Below, in pieces: positions 14,700 to 25,700 of a stretch of DNA of 64,000 bases. Position numbers and translations under genes: made by a program. Numbering within the stretch: the stretch's first letter is position 1; every line of letters begins with the position of its first letter. Source of the stretch: Rhyacichthys aspro (taxonomy: Eukaryota; Chordata; Actinopteri; Gobiiformes; Rhyacichthyidae); assembly GCA_036850595.1 (NCBI GenBank), contig CM072170.1:12182303-12246302 (forward strand), written 5' to 3'. Below the pieces are notes generated by a model. That model did not search any database. It had not been told where the DNA came from and saw only the letters and a list, made by a program, of their open reading frames with translations.

Positions 14700-15850
14700 A
14701 TACTTTAAAATGACCTCAATTTGGAGAAGTGTGGGTGAATATGAGGCGTGGAGAGGACACTACGACAGTCCTCGGAGTTTTATGCAGAGTGGCTGTCTGT
14801 CATCGGCCGGCTGCCTCCTGCTCTGTCCCGCTACAGCTAGCACCACCGGCTAGCCTCCCCACCGCTGGCCACCAATAACCCGATAATAACCCCTTCATTT
14901 TGTCAACTTTTCAAGCCGCGACGACTCCCTTTTTTATGATAATACGCTGAAACAGTAGCTAAAGAGTCGGGCAAACAGAAGGCACATGGAGAATGAAACG
15001 GCTGGAGGTTTATTTTATTGCGTGCGGCTAGCTAGCTAGCATTGGCTCCAGTCTCCAGCTGCGTGTGTGACAGTGAGGCAGGGATGATGTGTGATGTCTG
15101 AATGATGATGAGAGCAAGGATTTGGACTGAGCCACTAAAAGCTAGCGTGATGGAGTTCAAATAACAGCCCCTGCCTCACGGAAATACCCCCCGCAAAAGA
15201 AGCCCGAGATAAAAAAAAACAAAAACAAAACAGAAGTGTGAATTAAATATTAGCGAGCAGTGAAAGGCATGACTAAGAGCTGAGAGTGTTTGTTTCCTTA
15301 CGTGGTTTCGGAGCTCTAGACGGGGCTGTTGGGTTTTTTTTTTTTAATCCGACGGTCAAATAAGAAATGATGTTTTGCAGAGTCTGGGATTTTCTGTGCG
15401 TCGGCTGCGTGTGTATGTGTCCAGCTGCTGCCTCCGACTGTCTGCTGTGTCTGCTCGGTCTGTCTCCCCGCTGCCGGAGTGTCCCGCCGCTCTTGTAGCA
15501 CTCGCCCTCCAGTGGAGAGAGTCTACAGCCCTGATGCGCTTTGATTAGGACCCCCCTCTCCTTTTCTCTCTCCTCTCTTCTCTCCTCTCTTTGGATCACC
15601 ACTGTGCGCGCCCCCTCCTCCTCCTCCTCCTTTCCCTAACGTGCCCGTGCGTGGATAGGTGTGCGCGTGCCCGTGTGTGAGAGTGAATGAGAGTGCGCCT
15701 TGGGTTTTACCGAGTGAGTCATCCCGCGGAATCAGATCCAGCTCCTCCCTGCTTTTCGAACAGCTGACTACTGTAGCGGCCATGTGTCGATCAAGGCTGC
15801 ATCTATAGCACCCTCACTTTGTTTGACCATCCGCTCTTGTCCATTTCTGC
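14700..15850 (-). promoter_or_regulatory. CpG-rich promoter-like region with candidate noncoding first exon (plcb4?)
   Basis: Locally GC- and CpG-rich sequence in AT-rich surroundings. It holds a purine-rich stretch on the minus strand like a 5' UTR (CTC/CCT repeats on plus, 15540-15640) and an AP-1 type TGAGTCA at 15715-15721. On the minus strand a candidate exon ends at 15302 with donor CCAC|GTAAGG. Direction is uncertain because a plus-strand GTGAGTC donor exists at 15713. In mammals PLCB4 lies downstream of PLCB1 in the same orientation, which would fit a minus-strand plcb4 start. No plcb4 coding sequence was found, so the gene name is only inferred. Confidence 0.45.
15715..15721. promoter_or_regulatory. 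AP-1 (TRE) consensus in the CpG-rich region
   Basis: An exact TGAGTCA next to GC-rich promoter-like sequence. The motif is short and could occur by chance; its location makes it worth noting. Confidence 0.3.
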
Positions 15851-16089
15851 CGCATTACGCAGAATTTGTCGCAAATGAAATGGCCTTTTTGGCTGCCATG
15901 GTTTCCATATAAATTAGGCTGCGCCATGTTGAGCTAAATCAAAATGATGCAGACTGCCAAGTCTGATGTGATTGCTTTAATATGATCATTACAACCTCAG
16001 TGTGTTTACAACCTCAGTGTGTTTTTATGACCAATAATAAATTATGGCTTATAGTTGAGTTATGTATGAAGGCTACTACTGAGCTAGGC

Positions 16090-16414
16090 CAGAGGTTCTC
16101 AAACTGTCACCCCAATGCCACCCCAGAAAATATTTGTCTTTCCAAGTACCACTTTTATGCCGATACAGATCTATGCCATTTAATCTACCTTTATGAATGT
16201 TATGAAATTGATTTAGTTTGATGTGCTGCTTCTTTGAAATCACATATTGAACCCCTCTGTTTTTTAAAAGTCCAAACATTTAGTGGAATAGTGTGTATTA
16301 TAGAAAAGTTGTGGCAGAAATCACTAATCATACGTTTTGTAGTTATCAGAGATTCCCCGGTTTCACCACAGAGAGATAAAAACCACCAGTGGTACCACAG
16401 CTTAAAAACCACTG
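16090..16414. mobile_element. hAT-type MITE, about 325 bp
   Basis: The ends are CAGAGGTTCTCAAACTG and, read from the other side, CAGTGGTTTTTAAGCTG: 13 of 17 positions agree as a terminal inverted repeat. Flanking 8-bp target duplications AGCTAGGC (16082-16089) and AGCTGGGC (16415-16422) differ at one base. CAGNGGTTCTCAAA ends with an 8-bp duplication are typical of non-autonomous hAT elements. No transposase frame is present. Confidence 0.8.
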
Positions 16415-16865
16415 AGCTGGGCTGTATAGTGTACAAATAGCTACACATAAACATTGAAATGTTATATCTCACTTCCAGTATGGCTTTCCTGATTTTTAAA
16501 AGCGTACAATGGTGAGTAAAATCAAACCCAAGCAATGAGTAGGTTGTCTTAAGATTTGCATTAGCTCTGATAGACTAAGGTTTAACATTGTTTTAAAGGT
16601 TATGCCTTAAACGTAGGATTAATACTGGATTATGTTTACATTGCTTTGGATTAAGATATTTGAGGCATAGTGGAAAGAGCTCAGATGAGATTTAGGGGCC
16701 AGGGATCATAAGTGCTCCATGAAGACACTCCCAACCAAGTGCTGTCATGGTTAAATGTCTTCCAGTATGTGTGTGTCTGTTCGACATACCTTCCAAGATG
16801 TACCCTCTGCTCCCTTCTCTCTTCTGCTGCTGTGGTGTGCCTCATTAAAGCCTCATTACAGGACA

Positions 16866-16896
16866 CCTCCTCCTCTTCCTCCTCCTCCTCCTCGTC
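16866..16896. repeat. CTC trinucleotide repeat
   Basis: CCTCCTCCTCTTCC followed by further CTC units, slightly interrupted. Confidence 0.9.
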
Positions 16897-17758
16897 CCGC
16901 AGCAGATGGACAGACGCCGGGTGATAATATTCCTGAGAGTTTGGAGAGGCGTAACTGTTTATATAACCCAGAGAATCTTATTAAAACGGTGCTCTCCTTC
17001 CGCCGTGAACTCGGGGTTAATTAGCTCACTTCCTAGTTGCCGGTATGCTCGGAGGCCTCTTGAATGGACACGGGCGGTTGTTAAGGGCGACCAGGCTTGT
17101 CTTATCTCCTGTCGCCTGTTGGGATTCTGCAGAGGAGCCGGGACTGAGTGTTATGCAGCCGAGGAAACACTCTGCACAGACTCACATATAAACTTTGAGC
17201 TGTATGAAGTGATGTCCTTGGGGGAAAAAATACAAACAGTTGCAGTGGTTCACCATTCTGTTGTGATTGAGTCATAGAAAACAAGCGTCCCTCTATGGTG
17301 TATTTGAGTGATGCTGTTACCTAGGAGATGATCAGAAGTAGGCCATCATCAAGACTATCCCCCCCCTCAGCTTCCACCTGCCTTTCAGAGCAACACATGC
17401 AAACATGCACTCACCACACCACTGATGTCCACGGCTCAGAAAAGCTGTTTTTTTGTTTGTTAGCATTATGTTGTTTGTATCATTTGCTGCTTTTGAGAGT
17501 TACATAACAGAGCATGACAAGATGATGACAGATGTGAAAGCAAACCACAAGACACATCATTAGCCTGGGAAAAAAAAAACAGAACACAACAATCTGTTTG
17601 ATAAATAAGGATTTGACATAAAAAGATGAATGAAGCAATGAGTCAAACACATACATTTGTAGACAACTGTGAGTGAGATGGACACAGATACAAAAGACCA
17701 GACAGAACCAATGATAACTTAAAAGACTTCACTCCAGCAAAGTACAATAATAGCCACA

Positions 17759-17764
17759 TTTATT
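17759..17764 (-). terminator. Candidate distal polyadenylation signal of plcb1
   Basis: AATAAA on the minus strand, followed about 15-20 nt later by T-rich sequence (ATTATTGTAC). It is the most distal of several AATAAA hexamers after the stop codon. Confidence 0.5.
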
Positions 17765-17892
17765 TTAGTTACAGGCAAGTTCCCTTTACACTATTTTTAT
17801 CCTTAAGTCTTACATACATGTACATTTCCAGAGTGCATACACTTAAGTTGATGAGAAGAGGGACTGTTAAATAAAGGTGGTTCAAGACGAAT

Positions 17893-17912
17893 AAAAAAAA
17901 AAAAAAAAAAAA
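17893..17912. repeat. Homopolymer A20 (T20 on the gene strand)
   Basis: Twenty consecutive A on the plus strand, lying in the presumed plcb1 3' UTR. Confidence 0.95.
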
Positions 17913-19534
17913 TAGAAAGGACGCCTCAAAGTTTCGAATGAGACACAGTTCAAATACTGCTCATCACAAGCATTACTCAGTAGTGGTACTGTACTAAAAG
18001 TGCACACAGTCTAGTCAATATCAGACAGCTTCGTAGAATATAATAGAATGGCAATTTTAAACAATGATGCATTTCACACATTCAACATCAAACAAGGCAA
18101 ACCTATTCAAAGGCACAGGACTCTCACATCAATATGAACTGTCAGCTTTGAAAAAGGTATTTGTACTTACATGTCTGTTATCCCGCCACTTTTTTTTCAG
18201 ATTTTACTATCAAATGACCCTAAAATGGCACTGTACAGACTGGAAGTGACAACCACTTCCTTTTGGGGACTTTTGGGCACGTTTACCTCAGGAGGAAGCA
18301 ATCCATTTATTGATTACAGTAGGGTTCGTTACAACATAACTGGATTATTTCCTCATGTCAAACTGTGACAAGTTATTGTTGTTAAAATGTCATTGTGTGG
18401 CACACATTGTACTTCCCGTGGTCCTGGGAGTCTGTAGTGTGTGCTGGAGGAACACACACACACAGGTCCCAGCCGGTACACAATGAGCATGGAAAAAGGA
18501 AGACTTTTCGATAAAACTACAGCTGTATTTTTCCACTTTTGTTCAGGAGACACAGGGAGAGAATTCACTGAGCATCAATCATCAACGTGCCCCTGTTTTC
18601 TATCTTAAGAGGTTTACATTGTTAATTGTTTTATTCCCAGTGAATTTAAATAATGTATTAAGCCATGGTTTTGCAGGTTAAGTCCAAGAAAATAGATTTA
18701 CATGTAGTAAACATCTCTGCTATAGAACTATTGTAACATTTACATCTGTTCAAATACATGCTGATATACTTTACAACTTCCGTTCCCTTCACTTCCTCTC
18801 TGGGCCTAGATGCCCATAAACTAGTAATAAACTAGCCAAACAAAAAAGAAAGACACAACAGTGCATAATATCACCATGCCAAGTATGATACAAACTAACA
18901 AAGTTAAAAATGATGGATATTAAAACAAAGTAGCAGCAACACATGGGCTTAGTTCTGTGAGAACAAAATTAAAAACCAGTCAGCCACCAGTGCCTCTGGG
19001 TTCAACTCAAAGTTACATGTAGTGAGCCTCCAGTGCAAATACGTCAGGGTGGGTCTCTCTGCTCAAAGATGGAAGCGTTAAAGGCTGAATGTGCAGTGGC
19101 AGGTTGACAGCACTCCACTTAAAAGACGATGTAAGTGAATTGAAAACCTTGGCACCACCACTACTGACCACATGACCACCACTACTGTCAAAATAAAGAC
19201 ACAAAATAATCAAAACAAGCTACTCTCTCTGTGCAATAGTTCAAGTAAATTAAGTTCCTGCAAATAGTTAGTGCTTTGTAACATATCCTGTGGCTGTACC
19301 CAAAGAGACGACAACATACAGGTAACATACAAATACACAAAAAAGTACTATTTACATGTTTTGTGGACAATGACTGTACCTCTACTCACCAATCCACAGA
19401 TTTGATCTAATCCTCCGTTTGTTAGAATTAGCACCAAAGCTGTTGCAGTCCCATCCAAGTCCACTGGTCACAAACACATCCACCATCCGTTCAGCGTCCT
19501 CAGTTTTAAACAAAGCGCCAGAGTCACGTGCCTT

Positions 19535-19753
19535 TTAAAGGGGCGTGTCGTAGACTTTTTCCGAAGACCCCTCCTCCGTGTCGTCCTCGGACTGCGAGGC
19601 CTTGTGGTTGAGCTTCTCCGAGGTCGAGGACGAGACGAGGATTCGCTCATCGTCGCTAAGCTTGGTCTTGCCGCTGTCCTGGACGAACTCTTGGATCTCC
19701 ACAGGGAGCCGGCGGAATTTGTCCTGGTACTCCTGGTCCAGGTCGCTCTGGAG
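19535..19753 (-). CDS. plcb1: plcb1 exon w30 (terminal exon, PDZ ligand, stop)
   Basis: 219 coding nt including a TAA stop at 19535-19537. Acceptor CCTGCACAG. It starts LQSDLDQEYQDKFRRLP then VEIQEFVQDS, matching human [20 protein letters not shown]. A divergent Ser/Asp/Glu-rich tail follows and ends VYDTPL. The last residues TPL fit a class I PDZ ligand, as in the mammalian PLCB1a ending EFDTPL. Confidence 0.97.
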   Translation of the reverse strand, partial: LQSDLDQEYQDKFRRLPVEIQEFVQDSGKTKLSDDERILVSSSTSEKLNHKASQSEDDTEEGSSEKVYDTPL

Positions 19754-22700
19754 CTGTGCAGGGAAGAGAAAATAGAACAATATTGGGAATGTTCTGTGTT
19801 ACGTTCATTATTCTAGTGAGTAACAGTTTTTGGGATTCTTGTGACTTCAGCTTTTCAGCAGTTTCAGCTTGTAAAAGTCTATATTTATAATCTTTGCAGT
19901 GATACCTTTGGATTCAACACTTCATAAAAAATAGTGAAATTGGTAGACAGGCCTTAAAGTGATATTCAAGTATTCTGAAGTAGGGTTGTTTGTGGTACTT
20001 GTGTATAATGTATTACTGTTACATAGTATTTCCTGAACAACTGAATAGCCATTTCATAGTACTCTACACACAACTTTCTTACAGTTCATATTTATTTTTT
20101 CTTGAAGATGGACTTTTGGATACTAAAGTGAGCAGTATTTTCCCAACCATACACAAGTACCCATGGATCCCTCCATTACATAAAGCCGGTCTCATTTGAA
20201 AATGAAAAGTATAAAAGCTACACATAAACACAATGCAATTTCACTGACTTTTTGCACTTCTCTGACACCACAGTCTTTTCTTCTATTCTAGCTTTCTAGA
20301 AAATCACCTAGTTTCACATTTCATTTAAAACATCAGCAAACACTCCAATTTGTGCCTTGTCTAACAACTGATTCAATCAAACATTTGTCTGATGAACATC
20401 GTTTGAGTCTGAATAAAAATCGTACTTTTGCTAATTGGACATTGAGCAGGAGTCTCTGTTTTCGGTTTTATTGGGTTGCTCCCTCTTCTCCTACACACTT
20501 GTTCTCGAAAATAGACGTGCAAAGTTTTCATCCTTATTGTCCTGACAATAGTGAGATGAACTGAAATTACGTTACATAACCTGACAACCTGTTGGCCCTG
20601 GCAACAGCCTCGCACGAAGCTTTAAGTGAATACAATCAGAACATAAAATGAAGAAGAAGTACTAGAACCTTTTTAATCTGGTTAGCCTTCGAATCAGATT
20701 ATACATGTTGTCGGGCCATTCTGGTTTGTCTCGTTATGGATGAAAATTATTGCCTGTCATGTGAGAAATTACAACTTTAAGCTGATTTTAATAATTTAGT
20801 CACAGCCTTGTAATGGCATTAATTATTCATCTGCATCGGGGCAGTCCTCAGATGTGAATATTACAAGGTAGAAGCTGTTTTTCTCCCAGGCAAAAGACGC
20901 CCCAAATGATTACACATGACAAGAATGTATTCATTTGTGAGCCAATAATTGCTGTAATGCTGATTTCTCTGTTTAACTACTCGGCCGGTTCCCATGGGAG
21001 AGCCGTAATTAAAAGAAAAAGCTGCTAAGACGAGTGGTGTAAGTCTCATCAGTCTGTATAGTCACATCAGAATTATGAGAGATCTGCGAGATGTGAGCGG
21101 GTCCATATTCTGAGAAGTGATACAGGACGTTGAAAACATGCCTGAACATTATGAGAAAAAGCAAAAAATGTTAGCAATAAATCTCTATTAAAGTTGAGTC
21201 AAATTGACCTAACCATAGCCTCCCATTAATAATCAATACAGCGCCCACTGAATCCACTCCTGAGAGAAACATGGAGTGTTGGAGGAAATACAGTAGAGGG
21301 AAGGTCAAGGAGTGACTTAGTGCTCTTGTAACTTTTCAATTTCCTATGCTATGCTCTTGACATTATGAGATGGCACATCCATTTCATTGGAGAGATGCAA
21401 AACGGAAAAGGGTGACCGGCCTGAGTGCTCAACTGCACCGCACTCCATCGTCGCGCTCTACTTAGATTTGGACAGGAATTAGATCGACTAGATTATGGCT
21501 GGAGTTGAGTAGCACACAAATCTGATGGTGGTAAAGGGTATCAGTGACTGTCGCTAAAGGTGGACACTACTTTGGGATGATATTCATTAGTTCGTATTTG
21601 CAAAGTAACACAAGATGGTCCCAAACAGAGCAGGTGGTCAGTAAATGCACCACAGCTCCAGCTCTGAATGGACTCCCCTCGTGCCTGAGGTGAAGTGAGT
21701 GTAAACCTGCTTTAATTAACAACAGGATGTGAATAAAGAGAAGTCAAACAGCCTCAAAATATCAATACTCAATACACCTTACATTAAATGCTTGCTTGTA
21801 TTCTCTATATTTATAAAAGAAAATGTAACAGAAAGAGGCACAAAGGATTAAAAACGTATGGTTCATAAACATGCCGCGTCTGATGTGCATTGTGGTCAAA
21901 TAAAAGCATCAAAAAGTGAGACAATCCACAACAAGGACACTGAAGTAACTGAAATAAATAGTACATTAAGCTGAAAACAACACATATCCATCAAGTACCG
22001 GTCTCAGTCTGTGTTGGTTAGGAGTTGTGAGGGAGGCGGGGGTGTGCATTGCCATTCTTAAATGATTCTGTTTGGTGGAGAGTCATTATTAAGAGGCACA
22101 TTCATTTATATGTAGAAAAGCAACTCGCGCTATTATCAGGGAGAGTCAAAAGTCCTGATTTCAGTCCCAGAGCATTTTAAAATTTTCATCCCATCACCAC
22201 AGGAATCTGATATGATTTGTGGCCAGAAAGAAAATTGGGTGTGTATCAGATCCATATCCAAAAATATAGTTATTGTGGCCTGTTCATAGCATCTGTTGGA
22301 AGAGTTGGACAAACAAGTCTGATCCAAGTGGGCCCTCCCTCACTACCTCCGGGATGTAAAGGATCTGCTGCTAATGTTGTGGTGCTAACTCTCTCTGTAG
22401 ACTCTCTGAGGTCTGGTGGAGTCCAGGCCTACACAATTATGACCTTTATAATTAAATTGTGATTATGGTTGGTGTATAGCCTTGGTAAATGTCTCACTGG
22501 CATTTGAGGAGTAGATCTAAGGAGTACACTGTTGAGAATAAATATAGTTGAGGCAAAACCTGTTAGCACATCTGACAGAAGGAAAAAAGTGACAGATATT
22601 CAGCTAAAATGTACTTGTGGAGTCCTGTAGTGACTTGTGTCTGTATGTGTATCCCACTACAACATTTGGCTACAGCATCTCAAGGTCACCTTCTGAAACA

Positions 22701-25700
22701 AGCTTCCTTCTCTCCCTCTTTTCCTTCTCTCCTTCTCCTTCCTCCTCGCGCTCTCTCTGTGGGTCTCAAAGAGCGGACATCCAGCACATCACAACCAGAT
22801 GGCTAAAGATGCATCACAGCTAGTCCCCTGCCGCCGCCGCCCGCCCCGCCCCCCTCCGCTCGGCACTGCGCATGACCTACTTAGGGGTGGGACAGTCTGC
22901 ACAACGCGCCTGTGTATATGTGCACATGTACGGCTCGTCTTTACCCTGCCCCGCCGAGGCAACGCAAACACCCTCTGCTTAAAACCCTCGCCTTTTCTCC
23001 CGTCTTATGGTGGCACCTTGGCACATGGGCAGGAGGTGGGAGCGGGCGCCGAGAGGTGCCAGATTCTCACAGAGAACGAGTGTGCCTGTGAGAAGGAAAG
23101 ACGCAAACCATACTTTCAACAGGACAACATGGATGTGAAAAAGATATATATGTGGCAGAATGCGGGACAACTAGAGCAACAATGTTTTAAGGTTAAAGGA
23201 ATAGTTAAGTTGAATGTTAATGTGGTTCGACTGGTAAATTGTAAAGAGTAGTCTGTATACTCCCAGTATGGAGAAGCTGACAACAAGGGAACAAGTTACC
23301 TATCCCTTAGTATCTCATAAAGACCATTTAACAAAATACAGAACAGTCAAAATCCTAATATCATCCAAATGAAGGAGCACAAATGGAATAAAAAGGCTGC
23401 CTGTGTTTCTAAAGCTGCTGGAAAAACAAATCATTTCTCATGACTGGACCTAACTAATGGCTTTGTGGTACATCAAAAGCATCAATATTTCATTATGAAT
23501 CATAACTCTGAAATGCTACTGCCTAAAAAAAAAACTCATCAACAAAGCTCAATAAAAATTACTGTCTGCCCACATCCTTCTTTTTGCCAACAACCAAAAC
23601 CTCCCTAAAAAGTCAAATGGCAGGTACCGTTTCAATGACTTTAATAACTCAAAGCACTCTATCGGAGCAGCATGACCATTTTATCAGTTGTATGTGTCTA
23701 GTGTGTTTGTGTGCGGTCTAGTTTCAAGCTTGGAGACCACCAGCAGCAGTTTTGTCATCTGCAGACCTATCACTGTCAACAAACCACATGCGCTCACTAC
23801 ACACATTTCTGCCTTTCTTAAAATACAGCTCGCAGTGACCTTCTTCACCAGCTGTCCTCGTTTTCAGGAGCTATCGAGGGAAGAGGAGAGGGCCTCCGAA
23901 GAGCCAAATTAATTCTTTGCTTTGAGCTGTGACATAACGGCTGCTGCGGCACCACAGAAACCCTTCGACCAGCAACAGGCCACACTGTATCTGTGCTACC
24001 AGTGTATGATGAAGGTGAAGTGGGTAACATTTTTCTATTTCTATAGCCCGATGTCACAACAACAGTTCCATTTCAAGGCTTTACAGACTGTCCATAGACC
24101 TTCTTTGCCACTTAAACAGGCAGGTATAGTAAAGAACAACAAATACAATGTTACGTCCAACACTACCAACTGTAAAAGTACATGGCATCTGTGTGTGTGA
24201 CCAGAGGAAGTAAAGCCCAAATTGTCTTTAATACATTTGCACGACCTGAAGTTAATGAAATATTTAACATGGTTACCACATATTGTATGTTTTCTTAATA
24301 GTCTAACGTTAGTTGTAACATATGTTTTTCTCTATTTAGCATTAAGAATATGTTTTCTGGTATCCACAATTATCCAGTCACAGGAGTGCACTCAGCAAAT
24401 AGATTCAACCAATCTCGGGCTAAGAGAAAACAAGGCAACAAGCAGGCTTCTGACCTAAGTCATATAGATTTTTGTTCGCTCTGAGGGTTTATCGTCAGAT
24501 GTGTTAGAAGTTATTGCACACCAGTTTGAGGTAAATGCAATTGTGCACAATGAACCACAGTGCACTATACACTGTATCTCCTGCATCTCACAAAACCACC
24601 ATCTTACACCGAGACGTGTATCGAGGTGTGTGTCCTGACCTTGAGTTTCCGCTTCTTCCGGCTGCAGCCCAAATACAGCCCCATTAGGCTCAACCCAACA
24701 TCTTCTGTCCCACTAATAAGACGGGGTCAGCACCCTGTCATCATCATCGCAGGCTTTTTGAAGGGGCTGCTTTCATGTGGGTGTTGGTGTGTGTAAAAAG
24801 AGCGAGGGCAGGAATGAGGGCAGTACACATGTAGAGGACTTTTCATTCATTTACGTTCTCTCCATTGCATCACAAACCTAATGGAACAGAAATTAGACGA
24901 GACATGCAGAAGTAGCCCCCGCCTTCATTACAGTCAACACTGGGTGTGAGAATGCCCCGTCCTGACTCCTCTTGGATAATTCATCCTCTGATGTGCAGTA
25001 GTTTTTCTTACATTCCTCTCTTGGAGTTGAGGAATTCATGAAAGGCTCCTGCATACCTTCACCATTTATGTAACGAGTCTTTACCCTAAATGGACAGGTT
25101 CAAAAGCAAAGGTTGGCTGCGAAATGAGCTCGGTATTATCTTATGTTTTCATTCTAGATGTAGCATGGGCATCGTTTGAAATTGAGCATGATAAACTGGC
25201 CTTAATTACAGATGTGTGTGAAATATTGGGACACCAGTTACTATTTTCATTACACCTACTCTTGGTTATTTTAGCAGTCGATTTGTTTGGAGGAGCTACT
25301 AAAACAACGTCCACTTCATGGGTTTGTGCCAATGAAAGGCCAAAGATATAAATAACAAACCAGTCTTTAACACAATGCAGTCTGTGTAGGTTACATTAAA
25401 CTATATTTGAGCATTATCTTCATTGTTCTAAGTCCAGGACTGGAGTATGAAAACACCCCAAGAAGTTAACATACCACCAAAGTAGCTGGCCTAATGTAAT
25501 GAGCACTAGGGAGTGAATGTGTGGCATGAATTACATCTTTCATATTCATATTATATTCAAGTATCTGTATCCAGTAATATAAAATGCAATATGTGTTCTG
25601 GAAAACATCTGCTTATTTCCGTTCATCTAACTTTTCATGCGGCAGCTTGAGGACATAAAAGTGTGGCTCTGAACTCGATCCCGTTGAGGATAGTTCCAGC

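Larger units (their letters stand above)
1..14700. other. Noncoding DNA beyond plcb1 (intergenic or first intron of a downstream gene)
   Basis: I checked open frames on both strands and find no coding exon, including no match to the start of PLCB4. It contains an AT-rich repeat-like stretch (about 595-760), a GGTCTTGG-type repeat (10405-10735), a degraded teleost dispersed repeat (12598-12752), and CA and CAG microsatellites. If 14.7-15.85 kb is the plcb4 promoter, this is its first intron. Confidence 0.65.
15850..17740. other. Intergenic DNA between plcb1 3' end and the CpG-rich region
   Basis: About 1.9 kb. It contains the hAT MITE at 16090-16414 and a (CTC)n tract at 16866-16896. No exon is recognised. 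Confidence 0.7.
17740..19534 (-). other. plcb1: plcb1 3' UTR (approximate)
   Basis: About 1.8 kb downstream of the stop. AATAAA signals on the gene strand occur at 18630-18635, 18306-18311 and 17759-17764. The last is followed by AT- and T-rich sequence, so it is the likely main end. The UTR contains a T20 run (A20 on the plus strand, 17893-17912) and a short CA repeat at 18452-18464. The boundary is inferred from signals alone. Confidence 0.55.

Noticed and set aside
1..14700. Searched the minus strand for the PLCB4 first coding exon (MAKPYEF-type start)
   Set aside because: No stretch encoding that start or the following conserved PH-domain segment was seen.
15523..15783. 86-codon minus-strand frame starting MAATVVSC in the CpG-rich region
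   Set aside because: The Gly-rich/His-rich composition comes from the GGA and CA-type simple repeats of a probable 5' leader. There is no known protein similarity.
22799..23251. 150-codon plus-strand frame over the GC-rich intronic patch
   Set aside because: High GC lowers stop-codon frequency. The protein is Arg/Pro-rich without any known motif.
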